Positions 6,565-14,656 are shown, counted from the stretch's first letter. The stretch: DNA of 38,110 nucleotides from Mucilaginibacter arboris (GCF_009754915.1 NZ_WPIK01000022.1:1-38110); one strand, 5' to 3'. The notes: generated by a model from the sequence alone, not told the origin. Program-made: numbers and translations.

Positions 6565-9042
6565 ATGAAGCATCTGTTTATTTTCTTTCCCTTTTTTTTC
6601 TTATCAATCATCGTAAATGCGCAATCTAAGGCTGGCAATGGCCACATTACAGGTAAAGTTACAGATGCGTTAACTAAAGCACCTGTTGATTATGCTACCA
6701 TAACTATTTTTAAGCAAGGCAGCACAACTCCGCTTAACGGAACAATTACCGATGCTAAAGGAAATTTTGATTTAAAAAACCTGCCCTTAGGCGAATACGA
6801 AGTTACAGCAGATTTTATAGGTTATCAGCGTAAAAGCATTAATCATATATTAATTACTGTTAATAAACTTAATTTCCCCATCGGTACAATCGTTCTTTCA
6901 CCTGTTCAAAATCAGCTAAAAGGCGTAACAATTACAGGAACGGCTGCTACTGTAGAAAACAAAATAGACAAAATGGTTTACAACCCGGCTAACGACCTTT
7001 CGGCGCAGGGCGGCGTGGCAATTGATGTGCTAAAAAAAGTACCGATGATTAGCGTTGATATTGATGGCAACGTAGAGTTGCAGGGAAACCCTAATATCCG
7101 TTTTCTGATTAACGGTAAGCCTTCCAGTATATTTGGTGCCAGTTTAGCTGATGCTTTGCAATCTATCCCGGCCAGCCAGATTAAAAGTATCGAAGTAATT
7201 ACCAGTCCGGGAGCAAAATACGATGCCAATGGTACGGGCGGCATCGTAAATATTATTTTGAAAGAGAGCAAAGTAGAAGGCTTTAACGGAAGCGTTAATC
7301 TTGCGGCAGGAACCAGGCGCGAAAACGGTTCTATCAATTTAAACCTGCGTAAAGGTAATTTTGGGGTGAATGCTTATTTAACGGGAAACGACCAGATTAA
7401 TTCGACTACTATCAATACAACAGATCGTTTATCTTACAATAATGCCAGAGATACTTCTACCCATTTGCTGCAAAAGGGAAACAGTGGTTTTGTAAGAAGT
7501 GGTTATAATTCGGGTTTAAGTTTAAACTGGAGCATTACGCCGAAAGATGAATTAACCGCTGCTGTTGGTTTTAACCATTTTGGAAACCATAACAGTGGGT
7601 TAACCAATCAGGAGCAAAACATGCAGTCGGTAGCAACCAATAATTCTTTTTCTGATATACTTAGCTTACGTAATTCAAACAGCCGTTTCAGTGCGAATGC
7701 GGTTGATTACAGTTTAGATTACAAAAAAACATTTAAGAAAGAAGGGCAGGAACTGGATATATTATACAATACAAGCAACAGTAAAAACACTTCGGATTTC
7801 TTTCAGCAACAGGATTATTTAACAGGCAAATATCCTTCAACCGGATCTATGAGCAACAATCCGGGCAAAGACAGGCAAAGCAATATTTCTGTGGATTATA
7901 CACATCCTTTCAGCGAAAAATTTACTTTAGAAACTGGTGCTAAAGGTGTTTTTGAAACCATTAACAACAATGTAATAACAGATACTTTGTCCAAGTCTGA
8001 TTTTGTTCCTAATTCCAACCAGACTTACGGCTTTAACTATAGCCGCCAAATTTATGCTTATTACCTTTCTGCCCAATTTTCATTATTTCATGATTTTATT
8101 GAAGGAAAGGCTGGCCTTCGGGATGAATACACTACATCTACTGCTGATTTTCCCGGAACACATCTTCCAAGCTATAATATTCTGGCTCCTTCGGCAGTGC
8201 TTTCCCATAAAATTGATAAAACCCAAACCATTAAATTAAGCTATACTTATAGGATCCAAAGGCCAGATTACGGCGATTTGAACCCGTTTTACAATATCAG
8301 CGATCCGCATAACATCAGTACGGGCAATCCTAATTTAAAGCCGGAAATCGGACATAATTATGAATTGGGTTATAATAAATCTTACGAAAAAGGGGCAAAC
8401 TTTTATGCAGGCGCTTTTTATCGCCATAATACCAACGATATTCAGGCTTATACTACGCAGTATGATACTTTAAATATCGGCGGCACTAAGTATTCAAACG
8501 TTTTTTTAAACCAGCGTTATAATATCGGTACAGAAACTACAACCGGTGTCAATTTATTTGGTTCGGTCCCTGTTTCAGATAAATTTAACCTGCGTTCTAA
8601 TATGTTTTTTGGCGAGCGGATCACTACCAATCCCGGCAACCCAACCGTTAGCGGTTTTACTTACCGCATCAACTTAAATGCTTCTTATAATTTTGCCCAC
8701 GATCTTACTGCCGAAATCTTTGGAAATTACAACGCATCGCAACGCACCATACAAGGTACAAGGCCGGCATTTGCATTTTATAACATTGCTTTGCGCAAAC
8801 AGCTTTTCAATAAAAAAGCAAGTATTGGTTTAACTGCTGCCAATCCTTTTAACCAATATGTTAACCAAAAGTCTGTAGTTATGGGCACTAATTTTTATCA
8901 GACAAATTTGCGCCAAGTGCAATTCCAGTCTTTCGGTATAAGCCTGAGCTATAAATTTGGCAAGCTTGAATTTAAAAAGGAGAAAGAAAAAGACGATAAC
9001 AATGAGCAGCCTCCGCTTCCTGATCAGCCAAATCAGCGATAA
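6565..9042 (+). CDS. Outer-membrane beta-barrel receptor (TonB-receptor-like)
   Basis: About 825-residue outer-membrane protein. An ATG at 6565 gives a clean signal peptide (MKHLFIFFPFFFLSIIVNA, then QS); a GTG 15 bases earlier is in frame but less likely. The order is signal peptide; carboxypeptidase-regulatory-like beta sandwich (about 25-105, ITGKVTDALTKAPVDYATI); a plug-like segment (about 115-230, including IRFLINGKPSS and the SIEVITSPGAKYDANGTGG motif); then a long barrel with alternating aromatic strands. This is the OMP_b-brl_3 type common in Bacteroidota, related to TonB-dependent receptors. Its C-terminal strands resemble the broken gene at about 30.8 kb. The ligand is unknown and no SusD partner is adjacent. 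Confidence 0.9.
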   Translation: MKHLFIFFPFFFLSIIVNAQSKAGNGHITGKVTDALTKAPVDYATITIFKQGSTTPLNGTITDAKGNFDLKNLPLGEYEVTADFIGYQRKSINHILITVNKLNFPIGTIVLSPVQNQLKGVTITGTAATVENKIDKMVYNPANDLSAQGGVAIDVLKKVPMISVDIDGNVELQGNPNIRFLINGKPSSIFGASLADALQSIPASQIKSIEVITSPGAKYDANGTGGIVNIILKESKVEGFNGSVNLAAGTRRENGSINLNLRKGNFGVNAYLTGNDQINSTTINTTDRLSYNNARDTSTHLLQKGNSGFVRSGYNSGLSLNWSITPKDELTAAVGFNHFGNHNSGLTNQEQNMQSVATNNSFSDILSLRNSNSRFSANAVDYSLDYKKTFKKEGQELDILYNTSNSKNTSDFFQQQDYLTGKYPSTGSMSNNPGKDRQSNISVDYTHPFSEKFTLETGAKGVFETINNNVITDTLSKSDFVPNSNQTYGFNYSRQIYAYYLSAQFSLFHDFIEGKAGLRDEYTTSTADFPGTHLPSYNILAPSAVLSHKIDKTQTIKLSYTYRIQRPDYGDLNPFYNISDPHNISTGNPNLKPEIGHNYELGYNKSYEKGANFYAGAFYRHNTNDIQAYTTQYDTLNIGGTKYSNVFLNQRYNIGTETTTGVNLFGSVPVSDKFNLRSNMFFGERITTNPGNPTVSGFTYRINLNASYNFAHDLTAEIFGNYNASQRTIQGTRPAFAFYNIALRKQLFNKKASIGLTAANPFNQYVNQKSVVMGTNFYQTNLRQVQFQSFGISLSYKFGKLEFKKEKEKDDNNEQPPLPDQPNQR

Positions 9043-9077
9043 TAAATAAAGTGTATTTCAACTTTTTTTAAGCAGTA

Positions 9078-9103
9078 GATGCTTCTTTTAACAGGTAAAA
9101 ATA
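9078..9103 (+). repeat. Dispersed repeat, single copy, forward
   Basis: GATGCTTCTTTTA, five bases (ACAGG), then TAAAAATA. It lies 36 bp after the receptor stop codon. Confidence 0.9.
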
Positions 9104-9132
9104 TGTCTGATAGGTTTTACCTGGAAAGTTAC

Positions 9133-9178
9133 AATGCTTCTTTTAGTACATAAATTTTTGTGTGCTAAAAGAAGCATT
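9133..9178. repeat. Dispersed repeat, tight inverted pair
   Basis: AATGCTTCTTTTAGTACA pairs with TGTGCTAAAAGAAGCATT (18-bp stem, one G-T pair) around a 10-base AT-rich loop. This is the longest hairpin of the family in the window. A strong transcript end is possible, but no T-run follows. Confidence 0.92.
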
Positions 9179-9368
9179 TATACATTTGCCTCATTATTAA
9201 CATAATTGTATTTATCCTAAATTTCCTGCTCTTGCATCTTGGTAAAACATCATTTTGTATGAACTTTTATTTAAGCTTTTCTGACATTTATTTTAAAAAT
9301 TAAAATGATAGTTTACTACTTTTAATAAAAATAAGCGCTTAATTAAATTGATATAGCAAATAATGATA

Positions 9369-9464
9369 TTGCTTCTTTTATCACCTAAAAACTTGTAATT
9401 GCACTAACAATATAGAAATTAAAGCAGAGGCAACCACTGATTTTTTGCCGATAAAAGAAGCATC
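9369..9464. repeat. Dispersed repeat, wide inverted pair
   Basis: TTGCTTCTTTTATC at 9369-9382, followed by ACCTAAAAA, faces GATAAAAGAAGCATC at 9450-9464. The arms are 67 bases apart, which is long for a terminator hairpin. Confidence 0.9.
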
Positions 9465-9599
9465 AGAAGTTGTAAGTGATTGTAATTACCGATGCCGGTT
9501 ACGGATAACTTGTTTTATTTAGATCAAACATCATCCGATGGCTAATAGCAAGAAAGATGCGGATACATTAATGGGGCCTTAGCGTACTTAACCAAATAG

Positions 9600-9767
9600 G
9601 GCATCTGCCTTTCTGAATTTACTATTGTACAGATTATAGATACCGTTTATCATCATTTAAACCAGTTGATGGATGCTTATTCCTTCGCTATTGGTGTTTA
9701 TAGCCCTGTTTCTCAAAGGATTGAATATATTGGAGCGAGAGAAAATGACAGGAAACCGCCTGATTTT
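9600..9767 (+). pseudogene. Relic of a GAF-domain sensor protein
   Basis: One frame reads TIVQIIDTVYHHLNQLMDAY followed by SFAIGVYSPVSQRIEYIGARE, which has the pattern of the start of a GAF domain as found in Bacteroidota sensor kinases and cyclases (xxIxxxVYxxLNxLMDAxxFxIGIY). The frame is closed by TAG at 9597-9599 just upstream and has no plausible start or continuation; downstream it runs antisense into the acetyltransferase gene. I read it as the surviving 55-codon scrap of a larger gene. Gene of origin unknown. Confidence 0.55.
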
Positions 9768-10256
9768 CTAAGCACTCCTTTCGTGCATCTTGTATTGATT
9801 AAAATCAATTTCCATCATGATATCAGCCCGTCCATAAGTTCCGGGTATTACCGGTATTTCAACAAACCCTAATTTCTGATAGATGTGAATGGCATTTTTT
9901 AGTATCCTGTTGGAGAAAAGGATAAGCTTTTGCGCACCTGATTCCCTGGCCTTATCAATACCGGACAAACATAAAAACTGACCTACTCCTTTACCGCGAT
10001 AAACTTCATCAACGGCCATTTTGGTTAATTCTAAAACACCATTTTCAATAAAACGAAGGGCAACAGTTCCTACTATTGTTGATCCTGCTGTTGCAAAATA
10101 AACATGGCCGCCGGTTTTTATTATAGCATCCTCGGGTTGTTCAAGTACCCATCTATCCAACGGTTCCACAGTAAAATATTTATTGAGCCATGCTGTGTTT
10201 AATTTTTCAAAATAAGGCTGATATTCTGCTTTGTAATCAATTAATTGGAGTTCCAT
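9768..10256 (-). CDS. GNAT-family N-acetyltransferase
   Basis: 162-residue acyltransferase of the GNAT fold, which uses acetyl-CoA to acylate an amine. The acetyl-CoA loop is VYRGKGVGQFL (R/Q-x-x-G-x-G pattern, about residues 97-107), preceded by the beta-4 strand VLELTKMAVDE; the end has the LYSNRILKNAIHIYQKLGF type of motif (here LFSNRILKNAIHIYQKLGF). The substrate is not predictable. It is a single gene whose 3' end covers the end of the GAF relic. A copy of the AGCATAACAGATT motif shared with the MocR promoter region lies 75 bp upstream. Confidence 0.9.
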   Translation of the reverse strand: MELQLIDYKAEYQPYFEKLNTAWLNKYFTVEPLDRWVLEQPEDAIIKTGGHVYFATAGSTIVGTVALRFIENGVLELTKMAVDEVYRGKGVGQFLCLSGIDKARESGAQKLILFSNRILKNAIHIYQKLGFVEIPVIPGTYGRADIMMEIDFNQYKMHERSA

Positions 10257-10330
10257 TTACCATGAATTATTTAGCTGACTAAATTCAAACTATTTTAATT
10301 ATAAAAACAGATGCACAATCCTTAAATTTT

Positions 10331-10343
10331 AGCATAACAGATT
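10331..10343 (+). promoter_or_regulatory. AGCATAACAGATT motif upstream of acetyltransferase
   Basis: Identical 13-mer to the one at 12864-12876 in the VOC/MocR intergenic region. It may be an operator shared between the two loci; its role is inferred only from recurrence. Confidence 0.35.
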
Positions 10344-10453
10344 TTGAGAAAAGTTTTCTTTAATGATTAATGAAATGTAATTAATTAGCTATTTAAGATG
10401 TTTAATATTCAATTTGAAATTAGGTTCTGCTCCAATTTATTGAACTTGTTTTT

Positions 10454-10544
10454 ATGCTTCTTTTACCCTGTAAAAATTGTGTCTTCTTCGATCTGATAAA
10501 CAAAAAACCAAATGCTTGTAATTTTTAGGTGATAAAAGAAGCAT
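10454..10544. repeat. Dispersed repeat, inverted pair
   Basis: ATGCTTCTTTTA + CCCTG + TAAAAATT (from 10454) faces a reverse-oriented full unit ending at 10544, whose minus-strand reading is ATGCTTCTTTTA + TCACC + TAAAAAT. Both A-runs point inward. It lies upstream of both flanking genes. Confidence 0.92.
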
Positions 10545-10611
10545 TAAAAATTAGTCGGATAAATGTTAAACTGGCTCTTGTTAAAAATTAAAAAGGTGAG
10601 ATTAGCATATT

Positions 10612-10619
10612 TATCTTTG
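10612..10619 (+). promoter_or_regulatory. -7 box candidate (TATCTTTG) for a small transcript
   Basis: Exact TAnnTTTG match placed so that a transcript would start near 10625 and end at the terminator at 10722. No clear -33 TTTG. Confidence 0.4.
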
Positions 10620-10722
10620 TGTTATGATATTTATATTTGTTACAGCCAATTTGTTTAGTTAGCAATTGGTTAAATGAGTTAAATGTTAAATTGGCTGCCT
10701 ACACAAGTAGGTGGCTTTTTTT
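10620..10722 (+). ncRNA. Candidate structured small RNA (about 100 nt)
   Basis: There is no open frame between a -7 box and an intrinsic terminator. AGCCAATTT (10644-10652) is the exact reverse complement of AAATTGGCT (10688-10696), and the latter overlaps the first bases of the terminator stem (10694-10702), so the two helices compete, as in an attenuator. A related segment, AAATGTTAAACTGGCTC, occurs about 120 bp upstream (from 10561), which suggests partial duplication. No known RNA family recognised. Confidence 0.35.
10694..10722 (+). terminator. Intrinsic terminator
   Basis: GCTGCCTAC / GTAGGTGGC forms a 9-bp stem (two G-U pairs) with an ACAA loop, followed by seven T. No protein gene ends just upstream on this strand, so it belongs to a small RNA or a leader. 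Confidence 0.75.
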
Positions 10723-10868
10723 ATTAATTTTTTATGATTTTATCCAACCAATTAACTATTCAAAAATGTACTTATAATTAAAGAAAAGATAATAAAGATA
10801 ATAACTAAGAAGGGTGTTTCTTGCATATTCCCCTATGATAGTAATAGGGACATTTGGAAAAAAACATT

Positions 10869-11333
10869 ATGAAAACATCAACTTTCTTCTTGTCACTTTT
10901 CTTTATTTTGGTATTTTGCAAAGAGGGTAAAAGCCAGGGCCCAAAAGATTCCTTAACTTTTAATAAAGTTATAGTAGATTATATGGAGGGTATCAGAAAC
11001 ACGGATTTTGAAAAAATTAAATCTGTATTTAGTAATGATGCAATAGTAAAAATCCCAAGGTCGGGGAAAGTTATTACTGAAACAAAGAACGAACTTCTTC
11101 TGGACATGCGGCAATACAAAGGAATTAAACAAAATTTTAATTGTACTTATTCTACAGTTTGCTATTGTGATGCAATTGGTATTGCAAAAATAAAATTTGC
11201 TTATCCTTTATTTAACTTGTACGAATATCTTGTTATTGAAAAGCAAGAGGAAAGTTGGAAAATAACGCAGGTAATCAAGGAGTATAATGATATTACAGAT
11301 AAGAATAGTATAAAATTAGCAGTTGATCATTAA
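10869..11333 (+). CDS. Secreted NTF2/lumazine-binding-like protein
   Basis: 154-residue exported protein. An ATG at 10869 gives a signal peptide (MKTSTFFLSLFFILVFCKEGKSQ); a TTG 15 bases earlier is in frame but is only the longest-frame artefact. The mature part has the cone-shaped NTF2/SnoaL layout: helix FNKVIVDYMEGIRNTDFEKI, the VFSNDAIVKIP strand, and a C-terminal LYEYLVIEKQEESWKITQVI sheet ending typical of putative lumazine-binding/DUF4440-like proteins. The ligand or activity is unknown. Monocistronic, followed by a dispersed repeat pair. Confidence 0.7.
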   Translation: MKTSTFFLSLFFILVFCKEGKSQGPKDSLTFNKVIVDYMEGIRNTDFEKIKSVFSNDAIVKIPRSGKVITETKNELLLDMRQYKGIKQNFNCTYSTVCYCDAIGIAKIKFAYPLFNLYEYLVIEKQEESWKITQVIKEYNDITDKNSIKLAVDH

Positions 11334-11398
11334 TTTAAAATACAATTTTTAAAGAAATACAAATACTTCTGTAGATTGATCTAAGTTAATAAACAATT

Positions 11399-11490
11399 AT
11401 GCTTCTTTTACAACATAAAAAACAGAAAGTTTATAAATGCTTTTAACCGCATCAAATAGAAACATAAAATACAGGCATAAAAGAAGCATT
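11399..11490. repeat. Dispersed repeat, wide inverted pair between convergent genes
   Basis: ATGCTTCTTTTA + CAACA + TAAAAAA at 11399-11422 faces TAAAAGAAGCATT at 11478-11490. Here the position between convergent gene ends would suit a shared terminator, unlike several other pairs. Confidence 0.9.
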
Positions 11491-11519
11491 CTAAACTTTT
11501 GATACAAATTAAACATCCC

Positions 11520-12416
11520 CTAAATATAAAACTGATTTTTACTTTTAAACCTGCTTCTGTAAGCTAAAGGTGTTGTATAATATTTTTGTTTGAATAAGCG
11601 GATAAAAGAACTTGAGGAATCAAAACCCATCATCATTACAATTTCATTAATTGGATACTTCGAATTTTTTAACAGGAATAAGGACCGTTGCAGACGGATT
11701 TGTGTTAAGAATTGGTGGGGTGTTTGATTAAAAGCTTGTTTAAATGTACGTAATAAATGGTTTACTGATAAGCATGAATAAGAAGCTATTTGTTCCAGGA
11801 CTATGTTTTGATCATAATTGGTATATATAAATTCTTTAGCCAGGCTCAGCCTTCGATAAATTTCATTACGTGTAGATAAATGGAGAAAATGTAATTTTTC
11901 AACTTTGGCAAAAACTTCCTGTTTGTAAAGTGTATAATAATTTGTTAAGCAATGATATAAATATTCATTTAAAAGCAGTTCATCTTGTATGTTTAAATCA
12001 ATTTGTGCTTTTAAATTGCCAATGTTGTATTTCAAATTGCCTTTAAACGGATAAATATTTTCCGTAAATTCATCTGCTTTAATACTTTTGTTTATGTTAT
12101 TATCAAGTAATTGTTTATCACTCTGCAAACATGATTTTTCAAAATCTTTGATAAACAAATTATCAAAGCCAATGGAAAGTTCCTGGGCATGTGTTCCTAA
12201 ACTTGTTATGTTGGAATAAAGTGTTCCTTTTTTAATTGGCAAAAAGTAATCTGGGTAAATAGATAGTTTACGCTTTTTAATTTGATAAACCTTGCAGCCT
12301 GCTAATACAAATTTTAAAGAAAAATTATTATTTACTTTCGCAGTGCTTTCATTTATGCTTGAAAAACGGCAAGTAACCTGATTATTATTAGAAAGTACTT
12401 TGTGGTAATTTTTCAT
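11520..12416 (-). CDS. AraC-family transcriptional regulator
   Basis: 298-residue regulator. The C-terminal hundred residues carry the two AraC helix-turn-helix motifs: LEQIASYSCLSVNHLLRTFK followed by TPHQFLTQIRL, then EIVMMMGFDSSSSFIRLFK with the closing TTPLAYRSRF (family signature). The N-terminal 190 residues are probably a sensor domain without a recognised fold. Its ATG overlaps the stop of the upstream VOC gene as ATGA (4 bp), implying translational coupling: the VOC protein and the regulator are made together. A plausible reading is that the VOC protein handles or senses the compound the regulator responds to; that is inference. Confidence 0.92.
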   Translation of the reverse strand: MKNYHKVLSNNNQVTCRFSSINESTAKVNNNFSLKFVLAGCKVYQIKKRKLSIYPDYFLPIKKGTLYSNITSLGTHAQELSIGFDNLFIKDFEKSCLQSDKQLLDNNINKSIKADEFTENIYPFKGNLKYNIGNLKAQIDLNIQDELLLNEYLYHCLTNYYTLYKQEVFAKVEKLHFLHLSTRNEIYRRLSLAKEFIYTNYDQNIVLEQIASYSCLSVNHLLRTFKQAFNQTPHQFLTQIRLQRSLFLLKNSKYPINEIVMMMGFDSSSSFIRLFKQKYYTTPLAYRSRFKSKNQFYI

Positions 12417-12787
12417 ATATTTTCACTGTAAATTCTCTCTTCTAACAGAATGTAAACATTATCTGATGGGTCTTCAAACTTTGCAAACATCCCACTTTCA
12501 GTATAGGAAGGTTTAGCTATAAAATGAATGCCTGCTGCTTTTAATTCATGATAATCTTTAATACAGTCTGTTGTGTTAAGTATAACAATTGTTGTATGGC
12601 CTTTAATGCCTTCAGAATTAATAAGGCTGATTTGAAGGCCAGCATCAAATGGTTGCCGAAGTAAGAAACATTCCATATCTGTATCAAGTTGAAGTTTTTT
12701 CGTTATCTGAAACCCTAACTTTTCTGTTAAGAAACCCAATTGTTGCCCTATATCATCAGCAAAAATAGATGTGTATTGAATTTTCAT
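12413..12787 (-). CDS. VOC-superfamily (glyoxalase/bleomycin-resistance-like) protein
   Basis: 124-residue protein with the two beta-alpha-beta-beta-beta halves of the vicinal oxygen chelate fold: IQYTSIFADDIGQQLGFLTE (start of half one, EKLGFQI) and HELKAAGIHFIAKPSYTESG with FAKFEDPSDNVYILLEE (the DPxGN-like closing motif, here DPSDN). Members bind a metal and act as glyoxalases, dioxygenases or drug-binding proteins; the expected metal ligands are only partly visible. First gene of a two-gene operon with the AraC regulator. A GGCATAACA motif lies 18 bp upstream of its start. Confidence 0.85.
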   Translation of the reverse strand: MKIQYTSIFADDIGQQLGFLTEKLGFQITKKLQLDTDMECFLLRQPFDAGLQISLINSEGIKGHTTIVILNTTDCIKDYHELKAAGIHFIAKPSYTESGMFAKFEDPSDNVYILLEERIYSENI

Positions 12788-12836
12788 TTTTAATCATCCA
12801 GATTGGCATAACAAAACTATCATAGTAAGTAAATTA

Positions 12837-12880
12837 AAAACAGATTCAGTTCTGTTTAAGTTGAGCATAACAGATTATAT
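12837..12880 (+). repeat. Direct repeat A in the MocR promoter region
   Basis: About 44 bp beginning AAAACAGATTCAG and ending AGCATAACAGATTATAT. It recurs about 97 bp downstream (12934-12975) with roughly three quarters identity by eye. It overlaps the -7 box, so it is a candidate autoregulatory operator. Confidence 0.5.
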
Positions 12881-12883
12881 TTG
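12876..12883 (+). promoter_or_regulatory. -7 box candidate (TATATTTG) for the MocR gene
   Basis: Exact TAnnTTTG match about 92 bp before the MocR ATG, inside the end of direct repeat A. Confidence 0.4.
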
Positions 12884-12933
12884 GGAAGTGTCGTTATGTT
12901 TTTTTGAATATTAAATTGCATTAAGAAAATTAG

Positions 12934-12975
12934 AAAACAGGTTCAGAATTTATAATTTAAGCATAACAAATTGTA
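12934..12975 (+). repeat. Direct repeat B abutting the MocR start codon
   Basis: AAAACAGGTTCAG ... AAGCATAACAAATTGTAT, a second copy of repeat A that ends on the ATG at 12975. A bound regulator here would block the transcript start-to-gene region. Confidence 0.5.
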
Positions 12976-14408
12976 TGATAAACAAAAATATTGATTTTCT
13001 TTACCTGCAGATTTCGGATAAAATAGGCAGGCAGATACGGCAGCAGACCTTGAAAACAGGTAAGAAATTGCCTTCTGTCAGGGCGCTAAGCCAGGAGCAG
13101 GGCATCAGTTTAAGCACTGCATTTAAAGCTTATTCGCAACTGGAAATGGAAGGGTTAATTGAGGCCAGGCCCAAGTCTGGTTATTATGTGAGATATAGCC
13201 CGGCAAAGAGTTTTACACAGGATCCAAAGAAAACGCAAACCACCAATACAGAGGTTGTAACTGCCGAAGATATGATAGCCAGGGTTTATCATAACATTGC
13301 AGAAGAAGGCGTTTTGAAATTGTCTATAGCAGCGCCTGGCTTATCGCTTTTGCCCCAGGCAAAGCTTAATAAATCTATGGTGGAAGCGATCCGTCAAAGT
13401 TCCAGTAGCTGCATCCATTATGAAGACGTACAAGGAAACCACAATTTACGGAAACATTTAGCAAGCCAGGCTTTTAGCTGGGGGGGAAGCATTTCACCTG
13501 ATGATATTGTTACTACAAATGGTTGTATGGAAGCACTGGCGTTTTGTTTAAGGGCTGTGACCAAGCCGGGCGACCTTATTGCTATAGAAAGCCCTACCTA
13601 TTTTGGTATTTTTGGTTTGATACAAAGCCTTAACTTAAATATTGTTGAAATTCCAGGAGGCCCGTTAGAAGGATTGGACCTGGGCCATCTTAAAAAGGTA
13701 ATTCAGGCCCAGCCTATAAAAGCCTGTTTATTTGTGCCCACGTTTAGTAATCCGTTAGGTTATTGCCTCTCTAATGAAAAAAAACAGGAACTGGTAAACC
13801 TTTTGGCTAATCATGATATCCCATTAATTGAAGATGATATTTATGGAGAAATGTATTTTGGCAAAACCAGGCCCAGGACGTGCAAAAGTTATGATAAAAA
13901 AGGGCTTGTGATGCTGTGTTCGTCCATATCCAAATCCTTAGCGCCCGGTTATCGGGTTGGCTGGTGTATTCCGGGAAAATTCATTAAACAAATCATACAA
14001 CTTAAATTTAGTAACTCTTTGTCTTCTGTAACAATCACACAAGCAGCAATTGGACATTTTTTTGAAACAGGAAGATACGATTTGCATATGCGCAAGCTGA
14101 GAAAAGAGTTGCATACACAATGCTTACGTTACATACAAAGTATTGTGGAATACTTTCCTCCCGATATAAAAATTAGCCAGCCCTGTGGCGGTTACGTTTT
14201 ATGGATCGAATTACCGAAATCCGTTGATGCTTTTGAGTTATTTCAGCAAGCCATAAAGCAGCAAATAAGCATTGCACCTGGACAAATATTTAGTATAAAC
14301 GGAAATTATACTCACTTTATACGGATCAGCTTTGGCTTACCTTATAATTCTGACATTAATAAAAGTTTAAAGGCATTGGGCGGATTGATTTATAAACTGA
14401 CTAAGTGA
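12975..14408 (+). CDS. MocR/PdxR-type regulator (GntR HTH + aminotransferase fold)
   Basis: 477-residue chimera. Residues 1-75 form a GntR winged helix (GRQIRQQTLKTGKKLPSVRA, then QGISLSTAFKAYSQLEMEGL and the wing ARPKSGYYV). From about residue 105 onward it has a fold-type I aminotransferase domain: TNGCMEALAFCLRAV, FVPTFSNPLGYCLS, EDDIYGEMYF, and the PLP-lysine motif SISKSLAPGYRVGW with Lys320. MocR proteins sense PLP or amino-acid-derived ligands and regulate neighbouring genes, commonly binding direct repeats in their own promoter, which matches repeats A and B. Divergent from the VOC/AraC operon, which may be its target. Confidence 0.93.
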   Translation: MINKNIDFLYLQISDKIGRQIRQQTLKTGKKLPSVRALSQEQGISLSTAFKAYSQLEMEGLIEARPKSGYYVRYSPAKSFTQDPKKTQTTNTEVVTAEDMIARVYHNIAEEGVLKLSIAAPGLSLLPQAKLNKSMVEAIRQSSSSCIHYEDVQGNHNLRKHLASQAFSWGGSISPDDIVTTNGCMEALAFCLRAVTKPGDLIAIESPTYFGIFGLIQSLNLNIVEIPGGPLEGLDLGHLKKVIQAQPIKACLFVPTFSNPLGYCLSNEKKQELVNLLANHDIPLIEDDIYGEMYFGKTRPRTCKSYDKKGLVMLCSSISKSLAPGYRVGWCIPGKFIKQIIQLKFSNSLSSVTITQAAIGHFFETGRYDLHMRKLRKELHTQCLRYIQSIVEYFPPDIKISQPCGGYVLWIELPKSVDAFELFQQAIKQQISIAPGQIFSINGNYTHFIRISFGLPYNSDINKSLKALGGLIYKLTK

Positions 14409-14459
14409 TCTATACTCTTATACCTGCTTTAAAAAAATTATGATGAAGGAAAAAGAAAA

Positions 14460-14488
14460 GGGCAAGTGAAAAAAATTTTCACTTGCCC
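14460..14488. terminator. Bidirectional intrinsic terminator
   Basis: GGGCAAGTGAAAA / TTTTCACTTGCCC is a perfect 13-bp stem with an AAA loop. On the minus strand it follows the tRNA by 5 bp and is succeeded by a T-rich tract; on the plus strand it lies 51 bp after the MocR stop. Confidence 0.9.
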
Positions 14489-14492
14489 TTTC

Positions 14493-14569
14493 TGGCTCCC
14501 GAAGCTGGGCTCGAACCAGCGACCCTCTGATTAACAGTCAGATGCTCTAACCAGCTGAGCTATTCGGGA
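14493..14569 (-). tRNA. tRNA-Asn (anticodon GTT)
   Basis: Full cloverleaf on the minus strand: acceptor stem TCCCGAA / TTCGGGA, D-arm AGCTCAGCTGGTTAGAGC, anticodon loop CTGTTAA (anticodon complement at 14533-14535), T-arm with GGTTCGAGCC, discriminator G and an encoded CCA. A TACTTTTG promoter box lies 25 bp upstream and a strong terminator directly downstream, so it is a single-gene unit. Confidence 0.97.
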
Positions 14570-14593
14570 ATGCTATTGTTTGTTAGAGTGGTG

Positions 14594-14601
14594 CAAAAGT
14601 A
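14594..14601 (-). promoter_or_regulatory. -7 box candidate (TACTTTTG) for tRNA-Asn
   Basis: Minus-strand match to TAnnTTTG 25 bp before the mature tRNA 5' end, a sensible spacing for a tRNA precursor. Confidence 0.5.
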
Positions 14602-14656
14602 TAATTTCCGAGTTAAAATCACAATATTTGTCAAAATTATTTTAAATATTTTTTTG

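Larger units (their letters stand above)
9043..9599. other. Repeat-rich intergenic region
   Basis: 557 bp without a gene, holding five exact copies of the 11-mer: one single (9078), a tight pair (9133-9178) and a wide pair (9369-9464). The rest is AT-rich with no recognisable RNA or coding sequence. Confidence 0.7.
10257..10868. other. Intergenic region with repeat pair and candidate RNA
   Basis: 612 bp without a protein gene. It holds an AGCATAACAGATT motif (10331-10343), a dispersed repeat pair (10454-10544), a promoter-like box (10612), a candidate structured RNA with terminator (10620-10722) and an AT-rich leader for the next gene. Confidence 0.6.

Noticed and set aside
8678-8694. Motif-like AATGCTTCTTATAATT in the receptor gene
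   Set aside because: The core is broken and the residues are ordinary barrel sequence; treated as chance.
14570-14656. Upstream extension of the PfkB kinase
   Set aside because: It would begin at the edge of the tRNA gene and adds 29 residues before the conserved family N-terminus.
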